Below, in pieces: positions 34,045 to 42,959 of a stretch of 48,939 bases of DNA. The stretch covers positions 1-48,939 of the forward strand of contig CAINED010000089.1 of NCBI GenBank assembly GCA_903847605.1, in the 5' to 3' direction. This stretch comes from an uncultured Hyphomicrobiales bacterium (GTDB lineage Bacteria; Pseudomonadota; Alphaproteobacteria; Rhizobiales; Beijerinckiaceae). The translations under genes and the position numbers were made by a program. A model generated the notes under the pieces. It made no database searches and was not told where the DNA came from. It was given only the letters and a program-made list of their open reading frames with translations. The number at the start of each line of letters is the position of its first letter. Within the stretch, counting starts at the first letter, position 1.

Positions 34045-35487
34045 GTGGCCGTAACAGCGAAAACCACAAGCGTTGAATCGTCGTCCGCAATGCTGGAGTT
34101 TCCCGCGAGGCGGGTGCCGGTGGTCATGGAAGCCGATGTCGTAGTCGTCGGTGGCGGTCCCGGCGGTTTCGCCGCCGCGCTGCAGGCGGCGCGCATGGGC
34201 TGCAGCGTCGCGATGATCGAGCGCTTCGACATGCCCGGCGGCGTGCATACTTCGGGATTGCAGGGCGCGGCGAACGAGGGCGTCGGCGGCATCCATACTG
34301 AACTGATGGAACGCTTCGCGGCCAAGGGCTACGTCTATGTCGCCTCGGAAAAGGATCTGCCGGGCTGGGCGGGCAATCCGCTGTCGCATTACGAGCGCAA
34401 CCATAAGCCCGGCGCATCCTTCAAGCGCGCGAGCTTCAATCCCGAGGGTGCAGGTTGCGAGATGGTGCAGATGCTGGACGAGGTGGGAGTTACTGCTTTT
34501 TACCAGACATCCTTCGTCGACGCGGTGGTCGAGGACGGCGCAGGCGACAAGAAGATGACGGCCGTCATCGTGCAGAACGCGGGCGGAATGCAGGCTATAC
34601 GCGGGAAGATATTCATCGACGGCACCGGTACGGCCGAACTCGCGGCGCGCGCGGGCGCGCCTTATGTCAGCGGCGGCGGGGGCCAACCGGACGGCACGGA
34701 ATGGGATGGCGTAAAGCGCCCGATTCCCGGCGGCCTCCTGTGGACGATGACCGGCGTCCAGTACGAGAAGTTGATCCGTTACCAGCAGACATCGAACGAT
34801 CCGGCGTTGACCGCCTTGATTGCAGAGGCGAGCGCGGCCAAGGACATTCCTGCGGGCCTCTACAGGCCGCGGATGGGCGGCGGCGCCGGCGTCTATGGCG
34901 AGGCCTATGTCGGCCATCCCACGCTCGACATGAGTCCCATCAACGCCCCGGGCACTTTCATCATCTGGCAGAACGTACCCTACGAATGGGCGCTGCACAT
35001 GGACGAGAGCGCTGCCGACGAGACACGTGCGCGCCGGGAGTTGCGCGCCTTCATCGACGCGGAAGCGCGCTTCCTGAAAAAATATGTGCCGGGATTCGAG
35101 GCGGCGGAACTCACGGATATCGGGCGTTTCGTCGGCATACGGGACGGCAGGCATCCGATCGGAGAGCATGTCTTTACGATCGAAGATGCACGAGCAGGAA
35201 CTCACTTTCGCGACGCCGTCACCAAGCCGATGACCAAGACGTTCTACTGGGACGGATATCGGAAGCACACGTTCGAGGTGCCCTATCGCAGCTTTCTGCC
35301 GAAGAAGGTGGGCAATCTCCTGCTGACCGGCGCATCCATGTCCTTCAGCTATGAAACGATCTTCATGGTGATGCGGAATTTCCCATGGTGCACGCAAACC
35401 GGCGAGATCGCAGGCTATGCGGCGGCCCGCGCCATCAAGCAGGGAGTCGGGCCGAAGGACTACGAGTGGAAAGAACCATACTTCTGA
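34045..35487 (+). CDS. FAD-dependent oxidoreductase (FAD_oxidored family)
   Basis: 480 residues. The N-terminal dinucleotide-binding motif DVVVVGGGPGGFAAALQAARMG is near 28-50; GGVHTSGLQGAANEGVGG and FIDGTGTAELAARAGAPYVSGG (near 190) are typical of the FAD_oxidored/fumarate-reductase-like group; the C-terminal segment FLPKKVGNLLLTGASMSFSYETIFMVMRN closes the FAD domain. GTG at 34045 is chosen because GGAGG lies four bases before it. Substrate not known. Single gene with its own terminator. Confidence 0.82.
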   Translation: MAVTAKTTSVESSSAMLEFPARRVPVVMEADVVVVGGGPGGFAAALQAARMGCSVAMIERFDMPGGVHTSGLQGAANEGVGGIHTELMERFAAKGYVYVASEKDLPGWAGNPLSHYERNHKPGASFKRASFNPEGAGCEMVQMLDEVGVTAFYQTSFVDAVVEDGAGDKKMTAVIVQNAGGMQAIRGKIFIDGTGTAELAARAGAPYVSGGGGQPDGTEWDGVKRPIPGGLLWTMTGVQYEKLIRYQQTSNDPALTALIAEASAAKDIPAGLYRPRMGGGAGVYGEAYVGHPTLDMSPINAPGTFIIWQNVPYEWALHMDESAADETRARRELRAFIDAEARFLKKYVPGFEAAELTDIGRFVGIRDGRHPIGEHVFTIEDARAGTHFRDAVTKPMTKTFYWDGYRKHTFEVPYRSFLPKKVGNLLLTGASMSFSYETIFMVMRNFPWCTQTGEIAGYAAARAIKQGVGPKDYEWKEPYF

Positions 35488-35495
35488 AAAGAAAC

Positions 35496-35522
35496 AGGGC
35501 GCCCGTGAAGGACGCCCTTTTT
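35496..35522 (+). terminator. rho-independent terminator of FAD oxidoreductase gene
   Basis: AGGGCG (35496-35501) pairs with CGCCCT (35513-35518), followed by TTTTT. Confidence 0.8.
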
Positions 35523-35544
35523 GCTTGATTGAGATTGCGAAGAA

Positions 35545-36360
35545 TTACTTCGTTGCGCTCCAGTTGCCCATCTTGCCCGACGCGGAGGTGACACCTTCGA
35601 TCAGGTTGCCGATGACATAGCCGGTGTACTGCACGCCGCCGGCAGTGAAATTGATCTGATTGCCGCTCATCTTGCCGTTGCTGATGGCAGCGCCCTTCAG
35701 CGTGCCAGTCAGCATCTGGTACTTCTGTTCGAGCTTGAGTTCGTCACCGCCAACTTTCCAGGTGCCTTCGACCTTCGCCGGCACGACCCAGTGATAGACG
35801 CGGCAATAGGACTGGCAACCCTCGGTGACCTGCGCCGTTTCGTCCGCGGTCCAGTCGCCCATATCGAAGCTGTTCGAGACGATGCGCGTGCCGGGCTTCA
35901 TATCGAGAATCTTCGGACGCAGGCGGGTGTTGATGCTCGGCAGAAGGAACATGGTCAGCACGGTGGCCTGCGAGAAATCCATCTCGAAGAGGTCGGCCTT
36001 GGCGAAATAAGCCCGGGCGCCAACACCCTCCTTCGCGGCGTTCCGGCGCGAAAGGTCAACCATGTCCGGATTGTACTCGATGCCCATCGCCTTGGCGCCG
36101 AGCTTCGCTGCGGTGATGACCGTGCGGCCGTCGCCCGAGCCGAGGTCCATTACGAAGTCGGTCGGACCGGCCTTGGCGAGTTCCAGCATCTTGTTCACGA
36201 CAGGCTGCGAGGTCGGCACCCACACCACGTCCTTGCCCTGCTGGCCGACTTCCGGCTGAAAGTCCGGCTTCGGCGCCTGCGCGAAAGCAATGCCGGCGGC
36301 GATGACAATACCGGTCAGGGACAGCGCGGCCGCGCGAGGAAACACTTTCATTACGCTCAT
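35545..36360 (-). CDS. exported/membrane-anchored class I SAM methyltransferase-like protein
   Basis: 271 residues. Residues 9-27 form a signal peptide ending AFA-QAP. A methyltransferase fold follows: VVWVPTSQPVVNKMLELA, motif I FVMDLGSGDGRTVITAAKLGAKAMGIEYNP (69-98), acidic ligand E95. This resembles FAM173-type lysine methyltransferases, which are membrane anchored. Beyond about 165 comes a beta-rich tail (EGCQSYCRVYHWVVPAKVEGTWKVGGDELKLEQKY) with a cysteine pair. Since SAM is cytoplasmic, either the hydrophobic segment is an anchor with the domain inside the cell, or the exported domain has another role. GGAGG precedes ATG 36360. A gap of 292 bases to the next gene shows no clear feature. 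Confidence 0.75.
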   Translation of the reverse strand: MSVMKVFPRAAALSLTGIVIAAGIAFAQAPKPDFQPEVGQQGKDVVWVPTSQPVVNKMLELAKAGPTDFVMDLGSGDGRTVITAAKLGAKAMGIEYNPDMVDLSRRNAAKEGVGARAYFAKADLFEMDFSQATVLTMFLLPSINTRLRPKILDMKPGTRIVSNSFDMGDWTADETAQVTEGCQSYCRVYHWVVPAKVEGTWKVGGDELKLEQKYQMLTGTLKGAAISNGKMSGNQINFTAGGVQYTGYVIGNLIEGVTSASGKMGNWSATK

Positions 36361-36652
36361 AAAATCCTCCACTGATACGCGACTGACGCGCCTGTATCGC
36401 CGCCAACCTAATGGGGCCTGCGGCAGCGGGCAAGCGAGCCTGCTTCAAAAAGTCTTGTGCGGGGAGACTCGTTCCGCATTGCCGCATTCGCTGCCTGAGC
36501 CATCTGGCGCATCGCCGCGGGCCGGGGCATAATCCGGGCAACTATAGAGCTTTGCAGGGGCGCGCGTGGCCTCGGGCATCCACCTCGGGCGCGTGACGTT
36601 GCGCGGGGGCCGAGCCTGATCGCAAATCTCGCGAATAAAAAGAGGGGAAGAA

Positions 36653-38266
36653 ATGCCGCAGGGCGGAGAATACGATTACATCGTCGTGGGCGCAGGTTCG
36701 GCGGGGTGCGTCCTCGCCAACAGGCTGACCGAAGATTCCGGGGCGCGCGTCCTCATCATCGAAGCCGGCGGCAAGGACAACGATCCGCTGATCCAGATCC
36801 CCATCGGCCTCGGCAAAATATGGGAAAAGCGCCTGCACGACTGGGGCTACGACACCGAGCCGGAGCCGGGCCTCGGCGGACGCCGGATCGAGGCGATGCG
36901 CGGCAAGGTTCTGGGCGGCTCCTCCTCCATCAACGTGATGGCCTATACGCGCGGCGCTCACAACGACTACAACAAATGGGCGCGCGAGGGCGCGACAGGC
37001 TGGGCGTTCAAGGACGTGCTGCCCTACTTCCGCCGAGGGGAATGCTGGGAAGAGGGCGCGAACAAGTGGCATGGTGGCGACGGCCCCATGAAGACCGAAT
37101 GGGCGCGCTCGAAGGACCGCATGTTCGATGCCTGGACGGCCGCCGGCAAGGCCGCCGGGTACCCGCTCACGGAAGATTTCAACGGCGCGCAGCACGAGGG
37201 CTTCGGGCGCATCCAGTGCACCATCGGCGAAGGCAAGCGCTGGTCGTCGTCGACCGGTTACCTGAAACCTGCGCTCAATCGCAAAAATCTCACGCTCGAA
37301 ATCAACGCGCTCGTCACCCGCATCACCATGCAGGGTACGCGCGCGACCGGCATCGAATATCGCAAGGATGGGCAGACATTCACAGCGACGGCGACGAAGG
37401 AAGTCCTGCTCAGCGCGGGCGCATTCAACACGCCGCAACTGATGATGCTTTCCGGCATCGGACCCTCGGCGCATCTCAAGGACATCGGTATCGACACGCT
37501 TGTCGATTTGCCCGTCGGCGACAATCTGCAAGATCACATCGCCGCATGGTTCAACTGGATTCGCAAGGAGCCCGGCGACTTCTATCACCTGTTGCGTTTC
37601 GACCGCATCTCACTGGCAATGGTGCAAGGCTATCTTTTCGGAACCGGCGCGGCGACGAGCCTGCCGGGCGCGAGTTTCGCCTTCATCAAGACGCGCAGCG
37701 ATCTCGAATCGCCCGATGGCGAATTCATTTTCCGTGCGACGCGACCGGATGCGCGGCCTTGGTTCCCGGGCATCCGCGCGCCGCTGCCTGATACTTATGC
37801 TATCCGTCCGACCCTGCTGCAGCCCAAGAGCCGCGGCACGGTGCGCCTGCGCTCCAAGGACCCGGCCGATCACCCCCTCATCCTCTTCGATTTTTTCCGC
37901 GAACCGCAGGACATGGTGGACCTTCTGGAGATTACGCAACGCGCGCTTGATCTTGCCGCGCGCAAGGAGATCGACGAATTCCGGGGCGCGCCGCATGCGC
38001 CGCCGAGGGAAGCGAAGACGAAGCAGGACATGGAAGACTGGATCCGCAAGACGGCGCTGACCGTGCACCATCCCTCCAGCACGTGCCCCATCGGCACGGT
38101 GCTCGATCCGGAACTTCGCGTTCATGGCGTCGAAGGCCTGCGCGTCGTCGACGCCTCGGCCATGCCGAATATCGTCACGGCGCATATCAATGCCTGCGTT
38201 TACATGATGGCTGAAAAAGCCGCCGACATGATCCGCGGCCTGCCGCCCTTGCCTGCGACGGCTTGA
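36653..38266 (+). CDS. GMC-family FAD oxidoreductase (choline-dehydrogenase-like)
   Basis: 537 residues. The FAD-binding DYIVVGAGSAGCVLANRLTED is at 8-28; the first GMC signature GKVLGGSSSINVMAYTRG is near 84; the second signature LLSAGAFNTPQLMMLSGIGP is near 252; the catalytic His is in VHHPSSTCPIGTV near 477 and the C-terminal end is MPNIVTAHINACVYMMAEKAADMI. Oxidises a primary or secondary alcohol; the substrate is not readable. First gene of a four-gene unit with a beta-keto acid cleavage enzyme, a Bug receptor and a bicupin. Confidence 0.88.
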   Translation: MPQGGEYDYIVVGAGSAGCVLANRLTEDSGARVLIIEAGGKDNDPLIQIPIGLGKIWEKRLHDWGYDTEPEPGLGGRRIEAMRGKVLGGSSSINVMAYTRGAHNDYNKWAREGATGWAFKDVLPYFRRGECWEEGANKWHGGDGPMKTEWARSKDRMFDAWTAAGKAAGYPLTEDFNGAQHEGFGRIQCTIGEGKRWSSSTGYLKPALNRKNLTLEINALVTRITMQGTRATGIEYRKDGQTFTATATKEVLLSAGAFNTPQLMMLSGIGPSAHLKDIGIDTLVDLPVGDNLQDHIAAWFNWIRKEPGDFYHLLRFDRISLAMVQGYLFGTGAATSLPGASFAFIKTRSDLESPDGEFIFRATRPDARPWFPGIRAPLPDTYAIRPTLLQPKSRGTVRLRSKDPADHPLILFDFFREPQDMVDLLEITQRALDLAARKEIDEFRGAPHAPPREAKTKQDMEDWIRKTALTVHHPSSTCPIGTVLDPELRVHGVEGLRVVDASAMPNIVTAHINACVYMMAEKAADMIRGLPPLPATA

Positions 38267-38285
38267 AGAAAGTTCTGGAGGATCG

Positions 38286-39164
38286 ATGACCAAACGCATA
38301 CTCACCTGCGCAGTGACGGGCGGCGCGCCCGTAACAGGCCGCAATCCCAATGTGCCCGTGACGCCGAAGGAAATCGCTGAATCCGCGATCGCAGCTGCGA
38401 AAGCGGGCGCGGCGGTCGTGCATCTTCATGCGCGCGATCCCGAGACGAAGCGCGGTAGCATGCGCGTCGACCTGTTCGAGGAAATCGTCGGACGCATTCG
38501 CGACAACGGCGTCGATGTCATCATAAACCTTTCGACAGGCGATGGCGCAATGTTTGCGCCATCGAAGGACGATCCTGGCGTTGCCGGCCCCGGCAGCAAC
38601 ATGCGCCGCGCAGAAGAGCGTGTCGCGCATGTGGTGAAACTGAAACCGGAAATCTGCAGTCTCGACTTCAACACCATGTGGTTCCGCGATCGCGCCTTCG
38701 TGAACTCGCCCGCAATGATCACGGAGATGGCGCAGTACATCTATGAAGCGGGCACAACGCCGGAACTGGAGATTTTCGACACCGGCGATTTGCATCTCGC
38801 CGCCGATCTCATAGCCAAGGGTGTGATCCGCACGCCGGCCTTTTATCAGATCGTGCTCGGCGTCAGCTTCGGCGCAAGCGCTTCGCCCGAGACGATGATG
38901 TATATGCGCGACCTGCTTCCGAAGGGCATGCAATGGGCGGCCTTCGGCATCGCCCAGCACGAATATCCGATGCTGGCGCAAGCCATGCTTCTCGGCGGCC
39001 ATGCCCGCGTCGGCTTCGAGGACAATCTGTACATCGCAAAGGGCGAACTGGCGAAAAGCAATGCGCAGCTAGTGGAAAAAGGCGTTGGAATCATGCGTTC
39101 CCTGGGATTCGAACCCGCGACGCCGAAGGAAGCGCGCGAGATACTCGGGCTCCCGGCGAAATAG
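38286..39164 (+). CDS. beta-keto acid cleavage enzyme (BKACE, DUF849)
   Basis: 292 residues, zinc-dependent TIM barrel. Members condense a beta-keto acid with acetyl-CoA to give acetoacetate and a new CoA ester. Zinc site VVHLHARDP near residue 45; VDVIINLSTGDG near 78; EIFDTGDLHLAADLIAKG near 165; AAFGIAQHEYPMLAQA and GHARVGFEDNLYIAKG near the end, the last carrying the catalytic region. GGAGGATCG precedes the ATG. The pathway substrate is unknown; it probably acts after the GMC enzyme. Confidence 0.9.
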   Translation: MTKRILTCAVTGGAPVTGRNPNVPVTPKEIAESAIAAAKAGAAVVHLHARDPETKRGSMRVDLFEEIVGRIRDNGVDVIINLSTGDGAMFAPSKDDPGVAGPGSNMRRAEERVAHVVKLKPEICSLDFNTMWFRDRAFVNSPAMITEMAQYIYEAGTTPELEIFDTGDLHLAADLIAKGVIRTPAFYQIVLGVSFGASASPETMMYMRDLLPKGMQWAAFGIAQHEYPMLAQAMLLGGHARVGFEDNLYIAKGELAKSNAQLVEKGVGIMRSLGFEPATPKEAREILGLPAK

Positions 39165-39177
39165 TATGGAGAGTGGA

Positions 39178-40200
39178 ATGAAACAATTGGGCTTCCTGCT
39201 TCTCGCGAGCGCTGTGTCCTTTATCGACCCTGCGCTCGCGCAGGACTTTTTCAAAGACAAGACCATCTCGATCATCACGAGCACGGGCGAAGGCGGCTCC
39301 TACGATGGGGCGGCCCGCACGCTTGCGCGCCACATGCCACGCCATATTCCCGGCAATCCCACGATGATCGTGCGCAATATGCCCGGCGGCGGGCACACCC
39401 GCGCGACCAATTTCATCTATACGCAAGCGCCGAAGGACGGCACGACCATCGGCACAGTCAGCAATTCGATGCCCATGCATCAGCTTGTTGACGGTCGCGG
39501 CGTCCGGTTCGATGTCGCCAAATTTCACTGGATCGGTTCGGTGGGTCTCAGCAATCTCACCATGGCCTTCTGGCACACGAGCAAGATGAAGTCGCTCGAA
39601 GATGCAATGAAGCGCGAAGTCACCATGGGTGCGACTGGCACTGGCTCAGGCACATTTCTATATCCCAACGCCATCAACAAGGTTCTCGGTACTAAGTTCA
39701 AGATCATCTCCGGCTATCGCACCAGCGTCGAGGTCGATCTCGCAATGGAGCGCGGCGAGGTGGAAGGACGCGGCGGCGGTTCCTATTCCACGATCTATCA
39801 GGAACATCCCGACTGGCTGAAGGACGGAAAGCTGTTCATCGCCGCGCAGATCGGCCTTGAGCGCGATCCCCTGATGCCGCAGGCGCCGCTCATCGCCGAA
39901 CTTGCCAAGAACGACGAGCAGCGGCAGATCCTGCATTTCCTGTCGTCGCCGGTCGCCGTCGGCCGTCCCTATATCGCACCGCCCGAAGTGCCTGCGGAGC
40001 GTATAGCCATCTTGCGCAAAGCTTTCGATGCGACCATGCAGGACAAGGCCTTCATGGATGAAGCCGACAAGCAGGCGCTCGACATCAGGCCCATGAAAGG
40101 TGAAGTTCTCGAGAAGATCGTACAGGAGGCTGTGAAAACGCCTCCCGAAATTCTCGAGAAAGTGCGCAAGATCATCGAAGTCGTCGAAGGCGGCAAATAG
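39178..40200 (+). CDS. Bug/TctC-family periplasmic solute-binding protein
   Basis: 340 residues, signal peptide ending ALA-QDF near residue 22. Mature start DFFKDKTISIITSTGEGGSYDGAARTLARHMPRHIPGNP, then NMPGGGHTRATNFIYTQAPKDGTTIG, the orphan TctC pattern also seen in the three other receptors of this window. GGAG lies before ATG 39178. Placed 13 bases after the BKACE gene and 11 before the bicupin, so it probably binds the substrate of that pathway; no permease is encoded with it. Confidence 0.8.
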   Translation: MKQLGFLLLASAVSFIDPALAQDFFKDKTISIITSTGEGGSYDGAARTLARHMPRHIPGNPTMIVRNMPGGGHTRATNFIYTQAPKDGTTIGTVSNSMPMHQLVDGRGVRFDVAKFHWIGSVGLSNLTMAFWHTSKMKSLEDAMKREVTMGATGTGSGTFLYPNAINKVLGTKFKIISGYRTSVEVDLAMERGEVEGRGGGSYSTIYQEHPDWLKDGKLFIAAQIGLERDPLMPQAPLIAELAKNDEQRQILHFLSSPVAVGRPYIAPPEVPAERIAILRKAFDATMQDKAFMDEADKQALDIRPMKGEVLEKIVQEAVKTPPEILEKVRKIIEVVEGGK

Positions 40201-40211
40201 CGGAGGCAATT

Positions 40212-41243
40212 ATGGCGGCGGAGCAACTGTCCCAGTCTGCGGAATATGCCCGCGCGCAGGAGACTTGGCGGAAGGCCAATGTCAGTCCGCTGTGGGAAAA
40301 TCGCGACGCGCACAAGCGTGGCGACGAGACGATCGAGAAGCCCTATATCTGGCGCTGGAGCGAGATGCAGCCGCTGATCGCGGATGCGCTCGCCCTGCAA
40401 TCCACCGAAGTCGCCGAGCGACGCGTCCTCTCCCTCGTCTCGCCGCATTCGCCCGAAGTGAAGGGACAGGCCGGCACGACGCTGAATCTCAATGGCGGCT
40501 TGCAGATATTGAAGCCCGGCGAAAGCGCGCGGCCGCATCGCCACTCCATGAACGCGCTGCGCTTCGTGATGTCCGGCGAGGGCGCCGTCACGGTTGTCGA
40601 CGGCAAGGAATGCGAGATGGCCGAGGGCGATCTCGTGACGACTCCGGGCTGGTGCTGGCACGAACATGCGCATCACGGCAGCGCGCCTATCGTATGGCTC
40701 GATGTTCTCGATGCTTCGCTTCATCGCTATCTCGGCACGGACCGGTTCCAGCCGGGACCGGCGAACGATCTGCCTGCCCTGCCACCTGATTCTGTCTTTG
40801 CGGGAAGCGGCCTCGTGCCGGATACCGGCGAGTGGGCGCATCATTATTCGCCGGTCTTCCGCTATGGATGGAAGGAAGCTGCGTCCGCACTGTCGTCAGC
40901 GCCAATCTCGCGCGATGGCAGCAAGCGCTTGCGTTACACCAATCCGCTTGATGGCGGTCCTGTAATGTTCTCGCTCGACTGCTGGCTGATCGAGATTTCC
41001 GGCGGAACGCAAACCGTTGCCTTCCGCACCAGCGCCAACGCCGTCGCCTGTGTCGTCAAAGGTTATGGTCACAGCAAGATCGGCGATACGCGCTTCGACT
41101 GGGTGGCGAAAGATGTCTTTTCGCTACCTCGCGGCGCCTGGATCAGCCATCGCGCCGAAAGCCAGACGGCGCGTATCTTTATCACGACGGATCGCCCCGT
41201 GTTGCAAAGGCTCGATTTGCTGACCGAGGAATATGCGGCGTAA
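40212..41243 (+). CDS. bicupin, gentisate 1,2-dioxygenase-like
   Basis: 343 residues with two cupin domains. The first (about 85-165) has the iron site RPHRHSMNALRFVMSGEGAVTVVDG and PGWCWHEHAHHG; the second (about 255-335) has TSANAVACVVKGYGHSKIGD and SLPRGAWISHRA and lacks most histidines, as in gentisate and salicylate dioxygenases. Would open the ring of gentisate or a related hydroxybenzoate. Maleylpyruvate isomerase and fumarylpyruvate hydrolase genes, the next steps, are not adjacent, so another substrate is possible. Confidence 0.8.
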   Translation: MAAEQLSQSAEYARAQETWRKANVSPLWENRDAHKRGDETIEKPYIWRWSEMQPLIADALALQSTEVAERRVLSLVSPHSPEVKGQAGTTLNLNGGLQILKPGESARPHRHSMNALRFVMSGEGAVTVVDGKECEMAEGDLVTTPGWCWHEHAHHGSAPIVWLDVLDASLHRYLGTDRFQPGPANDLPALPPDSVFAGSGLVPDTGEWAHHYSPVFRYGWKEAASALSSAPISRDGSKRLRYTNPLDGGPVMFSLDCWLIEISGGTQTVAFRTSANAVACVVKGYGHSKIGDTRFDWVAKDVFSLPRGAWISHRAESQTARIFITTDRPVLQRLDLLTEEYAA

Positions 41244-42884
41244 TCAGCGCCCGCAAACTTTAGCCAGGATCGCCGTGCAGTCTTCCGGCGCAGTATCGCC
41301 GCGCCAGGCGACATGACCGTCCGGCCGCACGAGCACGAGCTTGCGTTCGTATAACCGCGAAATCTCCGGTTCTTCTATACTTTCAATGCAGAACGGCATT
41401 TTCGCTGCCTTGGCCGCGTTTTCGAACTCATGCGCCGCGGGCGCATCCCGGCCTATCCGCAGCAGGACGAAAGTCTTGCCGAACAGGTCGAGCGTCGAAC
41501 GGCCATCGGGCAGCCATGCATGCGGTGCGCGGGAGCCGGGCCGAGCCGACGGGATAAAGTTTTCCGGATCGTCCGGCAGCGGCGGCGCACCGTCATCAAC
41601 GCACACGGGCGAATTCTCGTAGCGGTAACCGAGTTGCAGTCCCGCCGTGCGAAACATGCGCGAGACTTCGTATGTCATTTTCGGGCCAACATCCGCGCGC
41701 ATGCGCGCGCCTTCCGGCGTGTCGTCCTCTATCGCCGCAACGCCCTCGCCGAATTCGACATGGCTCTCATAGAACTGCGTCGCCATGGCCACGTTGCGGT
41801 GCCCAACCGGCTGGCGTTCGTCCTGATAGGATTGCAGCAGCTTCTCGCCACCCCAGCCCTGCACCACTGCGGCGAGTTTCCAGCCGAGATCGACGGCATC
41901 GCCGATGCCGGTGTTCATGCCGAGCGCGCCAGTCGGTGAAAGCTGATGCGCGGCATCGCCGACGATGAAGACAGGGCCATCGACATATTTGTCGGCAACG
42001 ACGCCACGGCGCGTCCAGATGCTTGCGCCGACCCATTCGACTTCGAGATCGCGTCCCAGGGCGCGCCGCAACATGCCTTCTCGGTCGATATCTTCGGGTC
42101 GCAGGTCGCCGGGCGAATCTAGCGCCATCAGACGCCAAAGTCCGTCCACAGGATCGATCACGCGGATATTCGCCCACATGCCGTCGCGGTCCACGGCGAG
42201 AAAGAACGTACCCTCTTCAATGCCCAGCTGCCTGCACAGGTCAGGCGTACGGAAGAAAAGATGTACCGGCCTGCTGATCACTTCGTCGCCGCTGAGGCCG
42301 ATGCCGAGTTGCCGCCGGATCGGACTGTTCGCGCCATCGCAGGCCGCCAAATAGCGCGCGTGGATGATCTCCTCTTCGCCGCTTTCGATGTGGGTAAGTC
42401 GCGCTGTCACACCGCCCGCATGCAACTCGAAGGAGTCCATGCGGCATTTGTGTGTGATGTCGACACCGTCGAAGCCGCGCGCGAGATCAAGGAGAAAGGG
42501 ATCGAACCATTTCTGAGAGCAGATCGTGAGATTCATGGGCGAATGCGGGCCAGGCTTGGTTGCGCCCTTGGCGGGGCGTTTCATGCGCCCGAGTTCGTGG
42601 CCGCTCATGTTCGTCACGAAGACAATGTCCATCGAATAGTCCGCAGGAAAGGGACAATTGTGAACCCGCTCGGCGATGCCCCAGCGGCGGCAGAACTCCA
42701 TCGTGCGGACGTTGACTTCGTTCATCTTGGGCGTGTGGATCGCCCCGTCGGTCTGTTCGACGAGCCTGCAGGCAACGCCGCGCCAGCCGAGTTCCGCGGC
42801 CAGCGCAAGCCCGACCGGGCCGCCGCCGACGATGAGTACCGGCACATGCGTTTCCTTGCGGCGGGATGAGGGCTGCTTCGCCAT
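41244..42884 (-). CDS. FAD-dependent aromatic-ring monooxygenase (PheA/TfdB type)
   Basis: 546 residues. NAD(P)H-dependent flavoprotein hydroxylase of the phenol hydroxylase group. Seen: FAD site PVLIVGGGPVGLALAAELGWRG near 15-36, the DG motif YLAACDGANSPIRRQLGI near 178, the GD motif VFIVGDAAHQLSPTGALGMNTGIGDAVDLGWKLAAV near 305, and a C-terminal thioredoxin-like region ending VAWRGDTAPEDC. Convergent and abutting the bicupin gene; divergent from the hydroquinone reductase gene. It could make the hydroxylated substrate for the ring dioxygenase. Confidence 0.88.
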   Translation of the reverse strand: MAKQPSSRRKETHVPVLIVGGGPVGLALAAELGWRGVACRLVEQTDGAIHTPKMNEVNVRTMEFCRRWGIAERVHNCPFPADYSMDIVFVTNMSGHELGRMKRPAKGATKPGPHSPMNLTICSQKWFDPFLLDLARGFDGVDITHKCRMDSFELHAGGVTARLTHIESGEEEIIHARYLAACDGANSPIRRQLGIGLSGDEVISRPVHLFFRTPDLCRQLGIEEGTFFLAVDRDGMWANIRVIDPVDGLWRLMALDSPGDLRPEDIDREGMLRRALGRDLEVEWVGASIWTRRGVVADKYVDGPVFIVGDAAHQLSPTGALGMNTGIGDAVDLGWKLAAVVQGWGGEKLLQSYQDERQPVGHRNVAMATQFYESHVEFGEGVAAIEDDTPEGARMRADVGPKMTYEVSRMFRTAGLQLGYRYENSPVCVDDGAPPLPDDPENFIPSARPGSRAPHAWLPDGRSTLDLFGKTFVLLRIGRDAPAAHEFENAAKAAKMPFCIESIEEPEISRLYERKLVLVRPDGHVAWRGDTAPEDCTAILAKVCGR

Positions 42885-42959
42885 CGAGCGTTTCCTTTAT
42901 GATTTCGCCCCGACTATACTGAAACAACAAAAGAGACCAAGGCAACCGGGGAGCAAACA

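Noticed and set aside
39100..39165. tRNA-like GGGTTCGAATCCC on the minus strand
   Set aside because: It lies inside the C-terminal coding part of the beta-keto acid cleavage enzyme; the T-stem is imperfect and no full cloverleaf with acceptor pairing is found.
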